Source of the DNA: Panicum virgatum
Lineage: Eukaryota > Streptophyta > Magnoliopsida > Poales > Poaceae
Length of the DNA stretch: 64,000 bases
Assembly (NCBI RefSeq): GCF_016808335.1
Contig: NC_053150.1
Span: 26,680,979-26,744,978, forward strand
Reading direction: 5' to 3'
The position numbers were made by a program, and so were the translations under genes. Below, in pieces: positions 11,322-22,569 of this stretch (the stretch's first letter is position 1; each line of letters starts with the position of its first letter). The notes below the pieces were generated by a model. The model did no database searches. It saw nothing but the letters and a program-made list of their open reading frames with translations, and was not told the origin of the DNA.

Positions 11322-12538
11322 TGTTATCGCCATAAATTAACAGGGTTAATTTATGGGCCGAAAGCAAGATGGGCTTAAAGCAGAAGACTGAAGAAGACTT
11401 GTAAATCGGCTCCTGCGTGAGCATCTGGGCCACATGGGCCATGTACCTTTAGATCTAGTTCAAGTTTAGAGATAGAGTCCGATCGGGACAAGATTAGTTT
11501 AGATTGTTTCCCAAGTCTCCGGACTATAAATATGTATCCTTTGTTATTCGTAAAAGGAGCGTCATCACGACTTGCAAACAACAACTCTCGGCGCATCGCC
11601 ACCCCTAATCCTAGGGTTTTCATCCAAGTAAGCGCCATGCTGCCCTGATCGCTTCTTGCGATCAGGGCAGTATTGTTCTTGCTTTTACCTTGGTACTACT
11701 CGTACTGAAGCGTTTTTTATGGCGAGTAGTACTAGTTATCATGATGTTCGTAGCATGGCTTTTAGTAGATTCATCATGCTTTTGTTGCTTATCATCTACG
11801 AATATCACGTTGTCTCTGTGCAGTCACATTTCAATCTCATGCTAGTTCTTGTCGCGTAGAATTAGTCGCATAGAGGCAATACCCTGCTTCTTTTATGTCT
11901 AGTAGATCTGATCTGTTCTGGTTTGCTCTTATCTTAAGAGTTTGCGTAATATCTGCTAGGTTAGGCCTTGCAAACGGATTGGATGATCCGGTGGCGTAGT
12001 AGATGCTTTATCTTAGCCTTGATAGGGATTGTTCCGGGAATCGGCTCTTGCTAGTTCTTAGGCCTCTGTTTTGGGTTATGGTTTAGTTATCTGTTACGTT
12101 CATTAGGCCTAGTCACGTGTAGGATATTCCGATCTAGCAGTGAAGCTTTTACCATCGTGGATTAGATTAGTTAGATTTAATTGAAGCAGCCTTACAGTTA
12201 TTTGCTTATTTCATCGAAATCTGGATGGTTACAGATCCGATCTGACACCGGGACTCGATCGGCTCTTTAAAGCCGATGCAAGAGTCGTCCCGGGGAGCCG
12301 ACTATGGCTCGGACTTACGTTTACACGTGTCTTTATATGCAGGAAACTGTTCGGAGCACGTCTACACCCTCCTGGTCGGGTATAGGTCAGGTGGCACGCC
12401 CGGTTTTCCACAAAACCTCCGGGCGCGTGACGGAATTGCGGGCCGTCGACGAGGGAGCAGTGCCTGCCAGCGCCCCAGCAACTTCTCGGCTCTTCGTGTT
12501 GCCCGTCGCTGCTCGCCGGTGGGTTTCGACTGACAACA
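11322..12538 (+). repeat. 3' LTR of the Tat element (1217 bp)
   Basis: It starts tgttatcgcc and ends tgacaaca (TG...CA). A TATA-like box, ctataaatatg, lies near 11524. The last 175 bp match the window start. It is followed at once by Copia coding sequence in reverse orientation. Confidence 0.93.
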
Positions 12539-15500
12539 GAGTGTTGAACCGGATTTTTGGCAATTTTTACGGCACTTTCATTGTCACAAAAGAGTGGGAT
12601 CCTATCTAGTTTCACACCAAAGTCCAAAAGGGTTTGCTTCATATATAGGATTTGGGCACAACATGCACCGGCCGCTATATATTCCGCTTCCGCGGTGGAC
12701 AAAGCCACGGAATTTTGCTTCTTACTAGACCAAGAAACTAGAGAACGCCCAAGCAAGTGGCAACCCCCGGAGGTACTCTTGCGATCCACACGGCTTCCGG
12801 CGAAATCCAAATCCGAGTATCCCAAGAGATCTAAGCTAGCGCCTTTGGGGTACCACAAGCCTATGCTAGGGGTGTGCTTGAGATACCGAAGGATCCTATT
12901 CACAGCCGAGAGGTGTGATTCCTTTGGGTTTGCTTGAAAGCGGGCACACAAGCACACTCTAAACATTATATCGGGCCTAGATACAGTAAGGTAAAGCAAA
13001 GACCCTATCATAGAACGATAGAGGGATTGATCAACCGGTTTACCGTCCACATCCAAGTCGAGATGCCCATTGGTTGCCATGGGTGTCTTGATTGGCTTGC
13101 ACTCATCCATCTTGAACTTCTTTAAGATATCTTTAGTATACTTTTCTTGATGGATGAATGTCCCTTCCTTCAATTGTTTGACTTGAAAACCAAGGAAGAA
13201 GGTCAATTCGCCAATCATGGACATCTCGAATTCCCTAGACATCATGGTAGCAAACTCATGGCTTAGTGAATCATTAGTTGAGTCAAAGATAATATTGTCA
13301 ACATAAATTTGACAAATGAAAAGATCCCCGTTGACATCTTTTGTGAACAATGTGGTATCCACCCTCCCGATCTTGAAGCCTTGCATGATTAGGAAGTCAC
13401 GAAGCCTCTCATACCAAGCCCTTGGAGCTTGTTTGAGCCCATAGAGTGCCTTGTACAACCTATAAACATGGTTAGGATTCCTCGGATCTTCAAACCCGGG
13501 AGGCTGCTCAACATAAACAAGTTCGTTAATAACGCCATTTAAGAATGCACTTTTCACATCCATTTGATATAACTTGATATTGTGATGTGAAGAGTAAGCA
13601 AGAAGGATGCGGATAGCTTCAAGTCTTGCGACCGGAGCAAAGGTTTCACCAAAATCCAAACCTTCGACTTGAGAAAACCCTTTTGCCACAAGTCTTGCTT
13701 TGTTGCGTATCACCACCCCATGTTCATCTTGCTTGTTCCGAAAGACCCACTTAGTGCTGATGATGTTCTTGTCTTTCGGAGGAGCTTCGAGGACCCAAAC
13801 TTCATTGCGGGTGAAGTTGTTCAATTCTTCTTGCATGGCCATCACCCAATCCGAGTCCTCAAGTGCTTCCTCTATGCTAGTGGGTTCAATACAAGAAACA
13901 AACGAGTAATATTTGCAAAATGAAGCATGCTTAGAGCGAGTTCTTACTCCCTTGGTAGGACTACCAATGATTTGACCAATTGGATGATCCTTGGAGATGC
14001 GACCATGCTTCACTAGCGGTACTTGCGTGGATGCTTGTTGGGGTGGATCATGGGTGACTTGTGCTTGTGGTGGAACATTTTGCTCTTCTTGTTCTTGGAC
14101 TTGGGGTGTTGGCATTGGCACATTTTCTTGAGGTTGTGGATCATATTTTTCTTGATGTTCATCCACTTGGGGTGCCGTAGAGGTGCTTGGTGTGGATGAG
14201 GAAGGTCCTCCCCCTTGATCATTGCCTTCATGCACCTCTTCCGGCTTGATATCCCCAATGGACATCTTCTTCAAAGCTTCATCAATCTCCTCATCACCTA
14301 CATTGTCATAGCCAACAACCTCCTCTTGGGAGCCATTAGATTCATCAAACTCCACATCACATGTTTCTTCAACTAACTCGGAGGTTTGATTGAATACTCT
14401 ATATGCTTTGGAGTTTGATGCATAACCAAGAAAGAACCCCTCATCGCATCTACTTTCAAACTTACCGAGCCTTTTCTTCTTATAGATGAAGCATTTGCAA
14501 CCAAAAACTCGAAAGTAGGATATATTTGGTTTCTTCCCAGTGATGAGCTCATATGGAGTTTTCTTGAGGAGTCGGTGGGGATACACTCGGTTGGATGCAT
14601 GACACGCCGTATTGATTGCTTCCGCCCAAAACTTCTCGGATGTGCCATAATCATCCAACATTGCTCTTGCTAGAGTGATTAGTGTTTTGTTCTTTCTTTC
14701 CACCACTCCATTTTGTTGAGGCGTGTAGGTGGCGGAGAACTCATGCTTGATGCCCTCTTCATCGCACCATTCTTCAATCTTCATATTTTTGAACTCGGTG
14801 CCGTTGTCACTCCAGATCTTCACAATTGGGGAGTTGTACTCCCTTTGAGCTCTTCTTGCAAATGTCTTGAAGACTTCCGGAGTTTCACCCTTATCGCCTA
14901 GAAACATGACCCAAGTATAATGTGAAAAATCATCAACGATTACTAGGCAATAGAGGTTACCATCAATGCTCTTGTATGTAGTTGGACCAAAGAGATCCAT
15001 GTGTAGTAGCTCGAGCGGCTTGGAGGTAGACAACATCGTCTTGATGGGATGATGTGTTGCAACTTGCTTCCCGGCTTGACATGCTTTACATAGCTTGTTC
15101 TTGTCAAATGTGACGTCCTTCAAGCCGGTGATCATCCCTCTCTTGTGGGCTTTCTTGAGGTTGCTCATGCCAATATGAGCAATTCTTCTATGCCAAAGCC
15201 ACCCAAGAGACGACTTGGTGAAGAGGCATGTCATGGTGCTTGTTTGCTTTGAAGAGAAATCCACCAAATAAATGTTGCCATGCCTAAACCCCGTGAACAC
15301 CAATGACTTGTCTTCTTCAAGAGTTACTACAACACCATTCTTGTCAAAGGTACACGTTAGTCCAAGATCACATAATTGAGCAATAGAAATAAGATTAAAA
15401 CTAAGTGCTTCTACAAACAAGACATTAAAAATAGATAAATATTTAGAAATAGCTATTCTACCCAAACCTAAGACTTTCCCCCTTGAGTTATCACCATAGG

Positions 15501-15618
15501 TGACATGTTCATGATCGCCGGGGTCTTCAAGAGAGGTGAACATGCTATCATTGCCGGTCATGTGTTGAGAGCAACCGCTATCAAGTACCCAATGTTTTCC
15601 ACCGGCTTTATAGTTCAC
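12539..15618 (-). pseudogene. pol: Copia pol: protease, integrase, RT, RNase H (3' end lost to insertion)
   Basis: The frame starts with [14 protein letters not shown] (protease DSG). Then come the GAG pre-integrase zinc part ([20 protein letters not shown]) and integrase D,D,E ([31 protein letters not shown]). RT follows with [20 protein letters not shown], then RNase H ([20 protein letters not shown]). The RT catalytic box reads YVDN instead of YVDD, and the next motif IIFDS is usually IIFGS; both fit G-to-A changes. The frame is otherwise open for about 1000 codons up to 12539, where it runs into the Tat LTR, so the last peptide in the frame is LTR-encoded. RT is probably dead. Confidence 0.92.
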
Positions 15619-15737
15619 CTACACACATGAGAATTCACTTTTGAGTTTTTGGAACCCAAACAAGCTTTGGGCCTTGCACATGTGTGACAAGAGCTTTTGG
15701 GACCCAAAGTTGCTTGGGGAGCTTCTTCTTTGACTCC

Positions 15738-17748
15738 TTAGTAAAATTTGCCAATGAATTTGGCCTTCACCTTGCCCTTCACTTTACTCAAAAGAAAATG
15801 GTTATTTTGAAACATTGATGAGTAATTCTTGGGTAAAGTGGGAAGAGGACGTGATGGTAAGGTGCACTCCCTAGTGTGGTGCCCGGTGACTTGGCAATGT
15901 TGGCAATATGAACCAACTTCCTTGATGAAGCTAGTCTTGATCTCCGGAGAAGGAGTGGTTCCTTGATTTGGCTCCGGAAATGAACCAAGACCTCTCTTGC
16001 CATAGTCACGTGCATTGTTGAAGAGAATTTCCTTGTGGATGTATTCTCCTCTTGAGAGCTTCTCCACACTACTCTTGAGGCTTGCCACTTGATCCATCAA
16101 TTCCTTTTCCCTAGAAGGAGCAAGCTCGGGCACAATATTAGTGGCATTTGCATTAATGAGTAGGTCATCACATGAAGTAGAGGCATTGACCTTTTCAATA
16201 GTTTCATTGACAAAGTTCTCAAGACTTGGGTCAATTGCTTCATAGGCAAATTCAAGTTCTTGATATTTGTGAGCCAACTCCCTATGCTCTTGTTTAAGCT
16301 TTTTGTGGCTCTCTTCAACTTGCTTAGCAAGTACAATTGACTCATTGTGCTTTTTGAGCAAGTCATTGTACTTGCCAAGCAAATCGGAGTGGGCAAGCTC
16401 TAACTTGGCATGAGTGCTCTCAAGAATCTTGACTTTGCACTTTTCCCTCTTGATAACGGATGTATACTCATTAATGAGGTTAGTAAACTCATAAGGGTCA
16501 AGCTTTTCATCACTATCATTGTCACTTTCCACCTCACATACCTTTGTGTTACCTTTTGCCATGAGGCACATGGGAGGCGGAGGTAGTGGTGGTTCTTCAT
16601 TGGTGAGGGCGATGGTGACGATGTACTCTTCATCACTTGAATCTTCACTTGATGAGACATCGGTCACCCATTCTTGTTTTTCCACCAAGAAGCTTCTCTT
16701 GGTGTGCCCTTTCTTCTTTGGGAAGAGCTTGGTCTTCTTGTCATGGCTCTTCTTCTTCCCAAGCTTCTTGTTCTTGTTCTTCTTTTCATCCTCTTCATCA
16801 TCGCTTGAATCATGGCGATGTTTGCTTTTGTTGTCCTTCTTTCTCTTGTCCGGCTTGGGGAAATCGGGAGAGATGTGGCCTTTTTCTCCACAATTGTAGC
16901 AAGTCTTGTACTTGACATCTTCCCTTGGCCAGAACATTCTTCTTTTAGGGTCAAAGTTGTAACCCTTCTTGTTTATCTTGTCGCTCAAGCGTGTGAACTT
17001 TTTCATCATGAGAGCAAGTTCTCCATCTTCTTCATTATCGGATGAGCTTTCATGATGATCCTCTTCTTCATTGCTTGAGCTTGATTCTTGCTTGATCATC
17101 TTGAGCTTGCGGGGCTTGTTTGCCTTGGTTTTGAGAGCGATTAACTTGCTTGTAGTTGGCTCTTCGGACATACCAAGGATACCCATTTCATGAGCGCGAA
17201 TTTCACCCACAAGCTCTCCCACTTCCATCGTATCAAGATTCTCCTTTTGAAGCATGGCATTGATGATGTTGTACTTGGGCTTCGGAAGGAGCATGAGAAT
17301 CTTGCGGTTGATGGAGCCACTGTCAATTTTAGAAACTTCAAGAGCATTAATGTCATTGACAATGACATTCAAGCGAGAATACATATCATTGCAATTTTCA
17401 TGAGCTAGCATCTTAAAGGAATCATACTTAACTCTAAACAAGTGATATTTTTGTTCACGAACTTTTGTAGAGCCTTCATGAATTTCAATTAGCTCTTTCC
17501 ATATATCACTTGCTAAGTCCATGTCATTTACTCTAGCAAAGACTTCCTCACTAATGGCTTCGAAAATTGAATTTCTAGCCTTAGCATTCCATTTTAATTG
17601 CTCCGAGGTGGGAGTTCCGGTGGAACCCGGTCTTTGTTGCCAACCACACTTCGGGGGCAATCGCATCAAGGTATGCGGCCATACGAACTTTCCAATAGGC
17701 AAAGTTCTTGCCCTCGAAGTGAGGCGGCGAACCTCCCATCTTGGCCAT
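15738..17748 (-). pseudogene. gag: Copia gag with frameshift
   Basis: The likely start is the ATG at 17748-17746 (MAKMGGSPPHFEGKNF), 43 bp after the primer binding site. A frameshift near 17640 joins it to the long frame that runs to 15738. It has the UBN2-type gag core (SDIWKELIEIHEGSTKVREQ), a charged Glu/Ser stretch, a CCHC zinc knuckle and a C-terminal coiled coil. The knuckle reads CYNCGEKGHISPDFPK, so the last cysteine is replaced by Phe. Long SIRE gags of this type are normal. Capsid function is lost by the frameshift and probably RNA binding by the lost cysteine. Confidence 0.85.
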
Positions 17749-17790
17749 AGCTCTAGGCGGTGAAGCCTAATGATCCAAATGAGCAACGAG

Positions 17791-17804
17791 GCTCTGATAT
17801 CAAT
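17791..17804 (-). other. Copia primer binding site
   Basis: On the minus strand the LTR end (ccttaca) is followed by attgatatcagagc. This matches the usual initiator-Met tRNA site tggtatcagagc with one G-to-A change. Confidence 0.85.
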
Positions 17805-19447
17805 TGTAAGGATCGATGGGCCAAGAGGGGGGTGAATTGGGCCTTTTTCAAAAATCTAAAACAATTAAAGCAACCTTAACCTATGCAATGCTAGTAAGGC
17901 TCAATTCACCGACCGGCTAACTAAGCAAACTACACAAGCTAACAAAGATAAGAAACTAAGCAAGGTAGAGCTAAGTTATGATCTCTAAGGTCAAGCACAT
18001 GAATAATTGCATGAAAGTAAGTGCTTGAAATGAAAGAGTGGGCAAGAGACAACCAGATTTTTTCCCGTGGTGTCGATGTGTTGGCACACACCCCTAATCC
18101 ATGTTGTGACACTCACTAAGAGTTTTTTCACCTCCCATGTCACCGAGACTTGGGCGCTCACTAAGAGTCTCCGTTCACCATATCGGTGTGGTGGAGCTCA
18201 AGCCATGTACAAACTTCTTCGGGATCCCACAATCCTTGGCAAGCTCCGGAAGAAACACCTTCAATCACCAAGATCACCTAGGTGCTGCCAATCACCAAGA
18301 GTAACAAGCTAGGGTCTTCACTTGAGCAAGAACCGATCACCAAGAACGGATGCACACAAGCTTCTCTCTACTCAAGTCCTTAGTCTTGCTTCTTGAATGA
18401 TTGAACGAACAAATGTGTGGAAAATGAAGCTCAAGATGGCTCTCAACGATATATGAGTATATGAATGTTGCCTGGTGTCAAGAGAAAGCAAAATGACCCA
18501 TTGGAGGGGTATATATAGGCAGCTCACACGAATAGAGCCATTGGAGAAAAGCTGCCAGAAAACTGCTTAGCACCGGTGACGTACCTCCAATAGTCAGCGT
18601 CGGTTTAACCAATGAATGTAAACTGCCCATTCTGAAAACTAGCCGTTACAACTTGGGCAAATTAACCGACGTATCATCGGTTTAACCGGTGAGTGTAGTT
18701 GTCCACTGATCAACTGAAAAACCAAGTCTCTGGACAACTGCACCGACGTTAACTCAAATCCATCGTCGATTTAACCGGTGAGTACAACTTCTGAAATCCC
18801 TGGAAAAACCATCTCACTAGTCAATTGCACCGATGTTTCATTTTAAACACCGTCGGTTTAACCGGTGTATAGAACTTGAAATACCCTGGAAAAACCAACT
18901 CTGGACTAATGCACCGACGTTAATTCAAGCATCGTCGGTTTAACCGGTGTATAGAACCTGTCCAGACTCTGATAACTGCGTTTAACCGACGTATAGAAAA
19001 GTTGAGTCGTCGGTGAAACCGGTGTATAGACTTTTTCTGATTTTGCCTTTTTTCGATTTGAGTCTTGAATGAAATCCAAATATTCTTGAGATATAAGTTG
19101 AAAACCACTTATTTGAACTTCTTTAGAACCTGAGTGACCATAGTGTGCATCCATTTTCAATTGATCATGTCCATGCTCAAGTTACTTGACCTTAACCCCT
19201 CTTAATAGTGCGATCACTACAAAACTATAAAACCTATACTAACCTAAGTGTCCTTCTCAACCTTACGACACTTAGGACTAGAAAGATCCTTAGTCTTGTT
19301 ATATGTTTGAGTTGTATACCGAGATCGCCTTTTTGAATAACGAAATTGAGGTGCCTCTTTTGACATATGACCAAATGAGCGGTAATGATTTATTAAGCTG
19401 CACAAACTCATTAGTCACAATAATGGTTATCATTAATCACCGAAACA
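17805..19447 (-). repeat. 5' LTR of the Copia element (1643 bp)
   Basis: On the minus strand it begins tgtttcggtgattaatg and ends gatccttaca. A TATA box is visible near 18508-18521 (tatatata). The right end is fixed by the point where Athila gag codons stop. The middle (18570-19040) holds the ACCGGTT repeats described separately. Confidence 0.85.
18570..19040 (-). repeat. Degenerate palindromic ACCGGTTAAACCGACG repeats inside the Copia LTR
   Basis: At least five pairs of the kind caccgacgttaa ... cgtcggtttaaccggtg occur at roughly 60-100 bp spacing upstream of the TATA box. The same core (caccggttgaaccgacg) recurs in the solo LTR at 62.1-62.5 kb. They look like U3 protein-binding or hairpin units. 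Confidence 0.8.
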
Positions 19448-20173
19448 TACCTAGAGGGCCTAGACGCTTACATGGTGGAATTGTGGAATTAACCAACGGA
19501 ACTTCCTCATGGCTTGAGGATTCCACTGCCGGAAGGGTTTCGGTGAAGGATGTCTTCTCTAGGATACTATCCAGGAGAGCTTCTCCTTCGGTTATGGTTT
19601 TATGGGTTAACGATCCTCCGGCAGAGATGTCAAGCTGCAGGGCAGATTCCTTGCTAAGCCCTAACCAAAAGTATTGAAGCAACACGTGGTCAGGGATAGA
19701 CATGTCTGGGCCGGCATTCGTAAGCTGTGAAAACCTGGCCCAGGCTGCACCTAAGGATTCCTTCTCATCCTGACAAAAGTCGAGGATTTCTTTCCGTAGG
19801 GAGGCGATGCGAGAGATGGGGAAGAACGCGAGACAGAATCTATCCCGTAGTTCTTCCCACTCTCTGTTTACCTTTCCTACGTTATGGGCGTACCATTGCC
19901 TCACCCTCTCACTGAGAGAGAAGGGAAACAATTTCCACCGAAGTGTTTCTTGTGCCATGCCTGTGATTGACAAGCATGAGCACAACTGCTCGAACTCTCG
20001 TAGGTGGTGGCAGGGATTTTCGTTATCATGTCCTGAGAAGGTTTGTTCCCGAACCATGCTATAAAGCCAGGGCAGAGTTCAAAGCTGGAAGCTGTGATTG
20101 GCTTCGATGATTGTGGTGGCTCTACGAACTCGCCCTTGGGAGCAGAAAGGTTTTGGATAGAAAGGTTTTCCAT
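19448..20173 (-). pseudogene. gag: Athila-like gag, N-terminal part, frameshifted and cut by the Copia insertion
   Basis: The start MENLSIQNLSAPKGEFVEPP is at 20173. A one-base deletion near 20057 shifts the frame from ...ELCPGFIA to the frame beginning MVREQTFSGHDNENPC. The capsid core is present (REFEQLCSCLSITGMAQETL, RWKLFPFSLSERVRQWYAHN). It ends at KRLGPLG, joined to Copia LTR bases at 19447. Confidence 0.85.
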
Positions 20174-20252
20174 GTTAAAAGAAAAGGATAAAAGAAAAAG
20201 AAAAGGTAAGATACACAGGCAAACTAGGTTCGAAGATAACTACAGTAACCGT

Positions 20253-20270
20253 CCCCCGGCAACAGTGCCA
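20253..20270 (-). other. Primer binding site of the outer Athila-like element
   Basis: The minus strand reads tggcactgttgccggggg, eight bases after the LTR end. It is close to the usual tggcgccgttgccgggg site of Athila/Tat elements. Confidence 0.8.
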
Positions 20271-20278
20271 GAAATGCT

Positions 20279-21515
20279 TGTTGGTATTTCTTAACGATCA
20301 CAGAGTAATCCGCAAGCGCACGGAAGATACCGTTGTAGCACTTCACCCAGAGAGTATTCAGGGTATCGAGATTTCACAGGGAACGGATGTGTAATGACCT
20401 TCTATCTAGTTTAACCCAGGAGAAAAAGAAGTAGGCGAGCTTTGGGTAGTGTGCTTTATCTAAGGTTAAAGGTCAAGGCAAGATAAAGTTAGGGTCGTCA
20501 CTTATTTACTTCGGGCACCGGTCTGACCCAGGTACTGTTAGGGACCTTCGGCTTGTGGCTCTACGCCGTACTCGGACAGGGGGGAGTACACTAACCATGA
20601 AGGAGCTTCCTAGCGGACCGACAGGGCTGTCACCACCTGCGGTCTACCCCGCAATACTGTGGAGCACGAGGCAAACAAAGGCAATCTAGGACCTAAGCAC
20701 CACGCTTAAGCCTTCGACTACTTGCTCTAGCGGTGTGCAGGGTTACCCGTCTTTATCAGGGGTCCTCTATTAGAGTGTCCATTAGGAGAACGGACGATGA
20801 ACCCGTAAATAAATAAATAACTTAAGAATACTAAACCAAGAACTTAACAGAAGATGAACTCTGGATACTTACTCAAGTGATTCGTACCTGTCGAGGTACA
20901 AGACGAAGAGAGCCCGACAAGTCCGGCTCTTCCCCGATCCTCCTCCTCGCACACTCCCTCTACTCTAATGATACAAGTGGAGTCCTACTACTACTTCTCC
21001 AACAAGTGAATGGAATGGTGAATGGGAATGCCTTGAGAGAGTGTGTGAAGGCCCCTTTTATAGCTCCAAAGGTCGGTTCCCGCCCTCAACAGATATGGGA
21101 ACATTGACAACCGCCTTCTGCGGGATAAGAACGACGTTCCCGCCAAAACTCAGCCTGAGTCTCTGCCATGTGGGGTTGGCCGAACCCCTATGGCCGCCTC
21201 TGGCCACCGTCTTTCTCTGGTACACTACCTGGTGGGTTCTGATGTCAGATGGTCAGTGCCGGGGCTTGGTTGGTCGGTTTGGTCTGTTTTGTGGGCCCTC
21301 TTTATTGGTATGATGCAGCGCCGGATATTCTGTGCAATTGTGTTGCCTCTTTCGTCTATTTTTGCTCTATTCCGGGTATGGGTGCCTGCAATCCAAGGAT
21401 CACCAAAACTTGAGGAAATGGTTAGCATTAAGCCCTATAGCTACTTTTGGTGTTTGAAAGTTATGAATAGATGCAGGAGTTGACGGCTTTATTTCTGACT
21501 TAAGGACCGTCAACA
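20279..21515 (-). repeat. 5' LTR of the outer Athila-like element (1237 bp)
   Basis: On the minus strand it begins tgttgacggtc and ends gaaataccaaca. A TATA box (gctataaaagg) lies near 21055. Confidence 0.85.
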
Positions 21516-21671
21516 GCGGAGCTGGAACCTCCAGGTTTGGTGGTGACGAACCGTAACGCCGCAACAAATCCTCAAGATCAAACAGAGGTTCATCGCCCCT
21601 TGCCACACATTCTCTATATTCTTTTTCCAAATAATGGAGCGCTACCCTATGAAAAGCGCTAGGTTTCTTGG
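21516..21671 (-). pseudogene. Unidentified exon-like coding fragment cut by the Athila LTR
   Basis: The minus strand from 21671 reads without stops for about 52 codons: SKKPSAFHRVALHYLEKEY, then RECVARGDEPLFDLEDLLRR. It is preceded by a usable splice acceptor (cgtcag) and an AT-rich stretch typical of an intron. It ends exactly at the LTR. I do not recognise the family. It may belong to a host gene or to the CACTA element whose end is at 27145. Confidence 0.45.
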
Positions 21672-21880
21672 ACTGACGATAACAATTACAATGATCAGAT
21701 TAATTACAAAATTATAAATTCTTACAATTACAATACAAATATTAATTACTATTACAATTACAATGATCAGATTAATTACTCTTACAAATAACAATGAAAA
21801 CATATAAAAAAGACGAAGGATTACTCTCACAATTACAATTAAAATATGTACATCATTATATCCTCATATTCGAGTTTCTC
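21672..21880. repeat. AT-rich direct repeats (ttacaattacaatgatcag)
   Basis: The phrase ttacaattacaatgatcag with following attaattac occurs near 21684 and again near 21752, within a run of attacaatt variants. Confidence 0.75.
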
Positions 21881-22123
21881 AGACACTTACCATCATATCT
21901 GAAATGTAAACAAATTGGAGTTACAATTGAGGCATTAGTCATCATTATGTGTCGTGCAATGTCGCAACTCTGTATAAGCCATTATTCTTCGTCGCTCGTG
22001 GCCTCACCCTATCTAAATAATGAAGGGTCTAGAAAGAGTTGCGACATTGCAGGCACGATATGACTAATGCCCCAACTGCAAACACTAATTTATTTACATT
22101 TCACACTTGCTGGTAAGTGTCTA
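21881..22123. repeat. Long hairpin 1 of a tandem pair
   Basis: The left arm, about 88 nt from 21881 (gacacttacc..., gcattagtc..., caatgtcgcaactct), pairs with the right arm ending at 22123. The loop is about 70 nt. Pairing by eye is around 80%, with runs such as gcaatgtcgcaactct perfect. The size and fold resemble a plant MIRNA precursor or a foldback MITE. Confidence 0.8.
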
Positions 22124-22199
22124 TGATCTCACAATTATAAGAAAACAATAATTACAATTACAATAAAACAATAATTGCTCTCACAATTACAATTAAAGT

Positions 22200-22446
22200 G
22201 TACCCTTATTACCACCAAATCTGAAATGTAAATAAATTAGAGTTGTTATTGAGGCATTAGTTATCATTGTGTGCCTTGCAATGTCGCAACTCTGCCTAAA
22301 TCCTTGTTCTTCATCGCTCCTGGCCTCACCCTATCTACATATTGAAGAGTCTAGAAAACGTTGCGACATTACAGACATGATGTGACTAATGCCCCAATAG
22401 CAACACTAATTCGTTTACAGTTCACACTTGGTGTTAACAAATATAC
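22200..22446. repeat. Long hairpin 2 of a tandem pair
   Basis: A diverged copy of hairpin 1 and its flank, repeated about 320 bp downstream. It again has arms of about 88 nt and the same loop text (ctcaccctatctacat). Confidence 0.8.
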
Positions 22447-22569
22447 ATATATAAAAACAACATTTGAAATAAATCTCTAATTAATTGAAAGAAATCTCTA
22501 ATTAACTGAAATAAATCTATATAACTCCTAATTATTTTGACACCATTTAGTTCCAGGAGAACACTCTTT

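Larger units (their letters stand above)
1..12538 (+). mobile_element. Ty3/Gypsy LTR retrotransposon, Tat lineage (5' LTR truncated by window edge)
   Basis: The order is end of 5' LTR (1-175), primer binding site (181-198), gag, protease, RT-RNase H, a second RNase H, integrase, a tandem hairpin array, two antisense ORFs, a polypurine tract and the 3' LTR (11322-12538). Two successive RNase H domains and antisense ORFs after integrase are known marks of the Tat lineage in plants. The five bases after the 3' LTR (gagtg, 12539-12543) are the expected target duplication; the matching copy lies before the window. On both sides the element is in Copia sequence or off the window, because it was inserted in the RNase H codons of the Copia element. 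Over the 175 bp of LTR seen twice there are five differences, all transitions (about 2.9%), so the insertion is fairly young. Confidence 0.93.
12539..19447 (-). mobile_element. Ty1/Copia retrotransposon, SIRE-like, interrupted by the Tat element
   Basis: On the minus strand the order is 5' LTR (19447-17805), primer binding site, gag (17748-15738), then pol with integrase, RT and RNase H up to 12539. There the Tat element cuts the RNase H codons ([10 protein letters not shown] is the last Copia peptide). The 3' remainder and 3' LTR must lie before the window, on the far side of the Tat element. It is inserted in the gag gene of an Athila-like element; tacct at 19448-19452 is the expected target duplication. 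Length, LTR style and gag/IN sequence fit the SIRE (Maximus) lineage. Confidence 0.9.
19448..21515 (-). mobile_element. Athila-like Gypsy element, 5' LTR and start of gag only
   Basis: On the minus strand it has an LTR (21515-20279), a primer binding site (20270-20253), and gag from 20173 to 19448, where the Copia element enters. The remainder would be left of the window. The LTR start tgttgacggtc, the Asp-tRNA-type binding site and the gag sequence match the Athila group. Confidence 0.85.
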
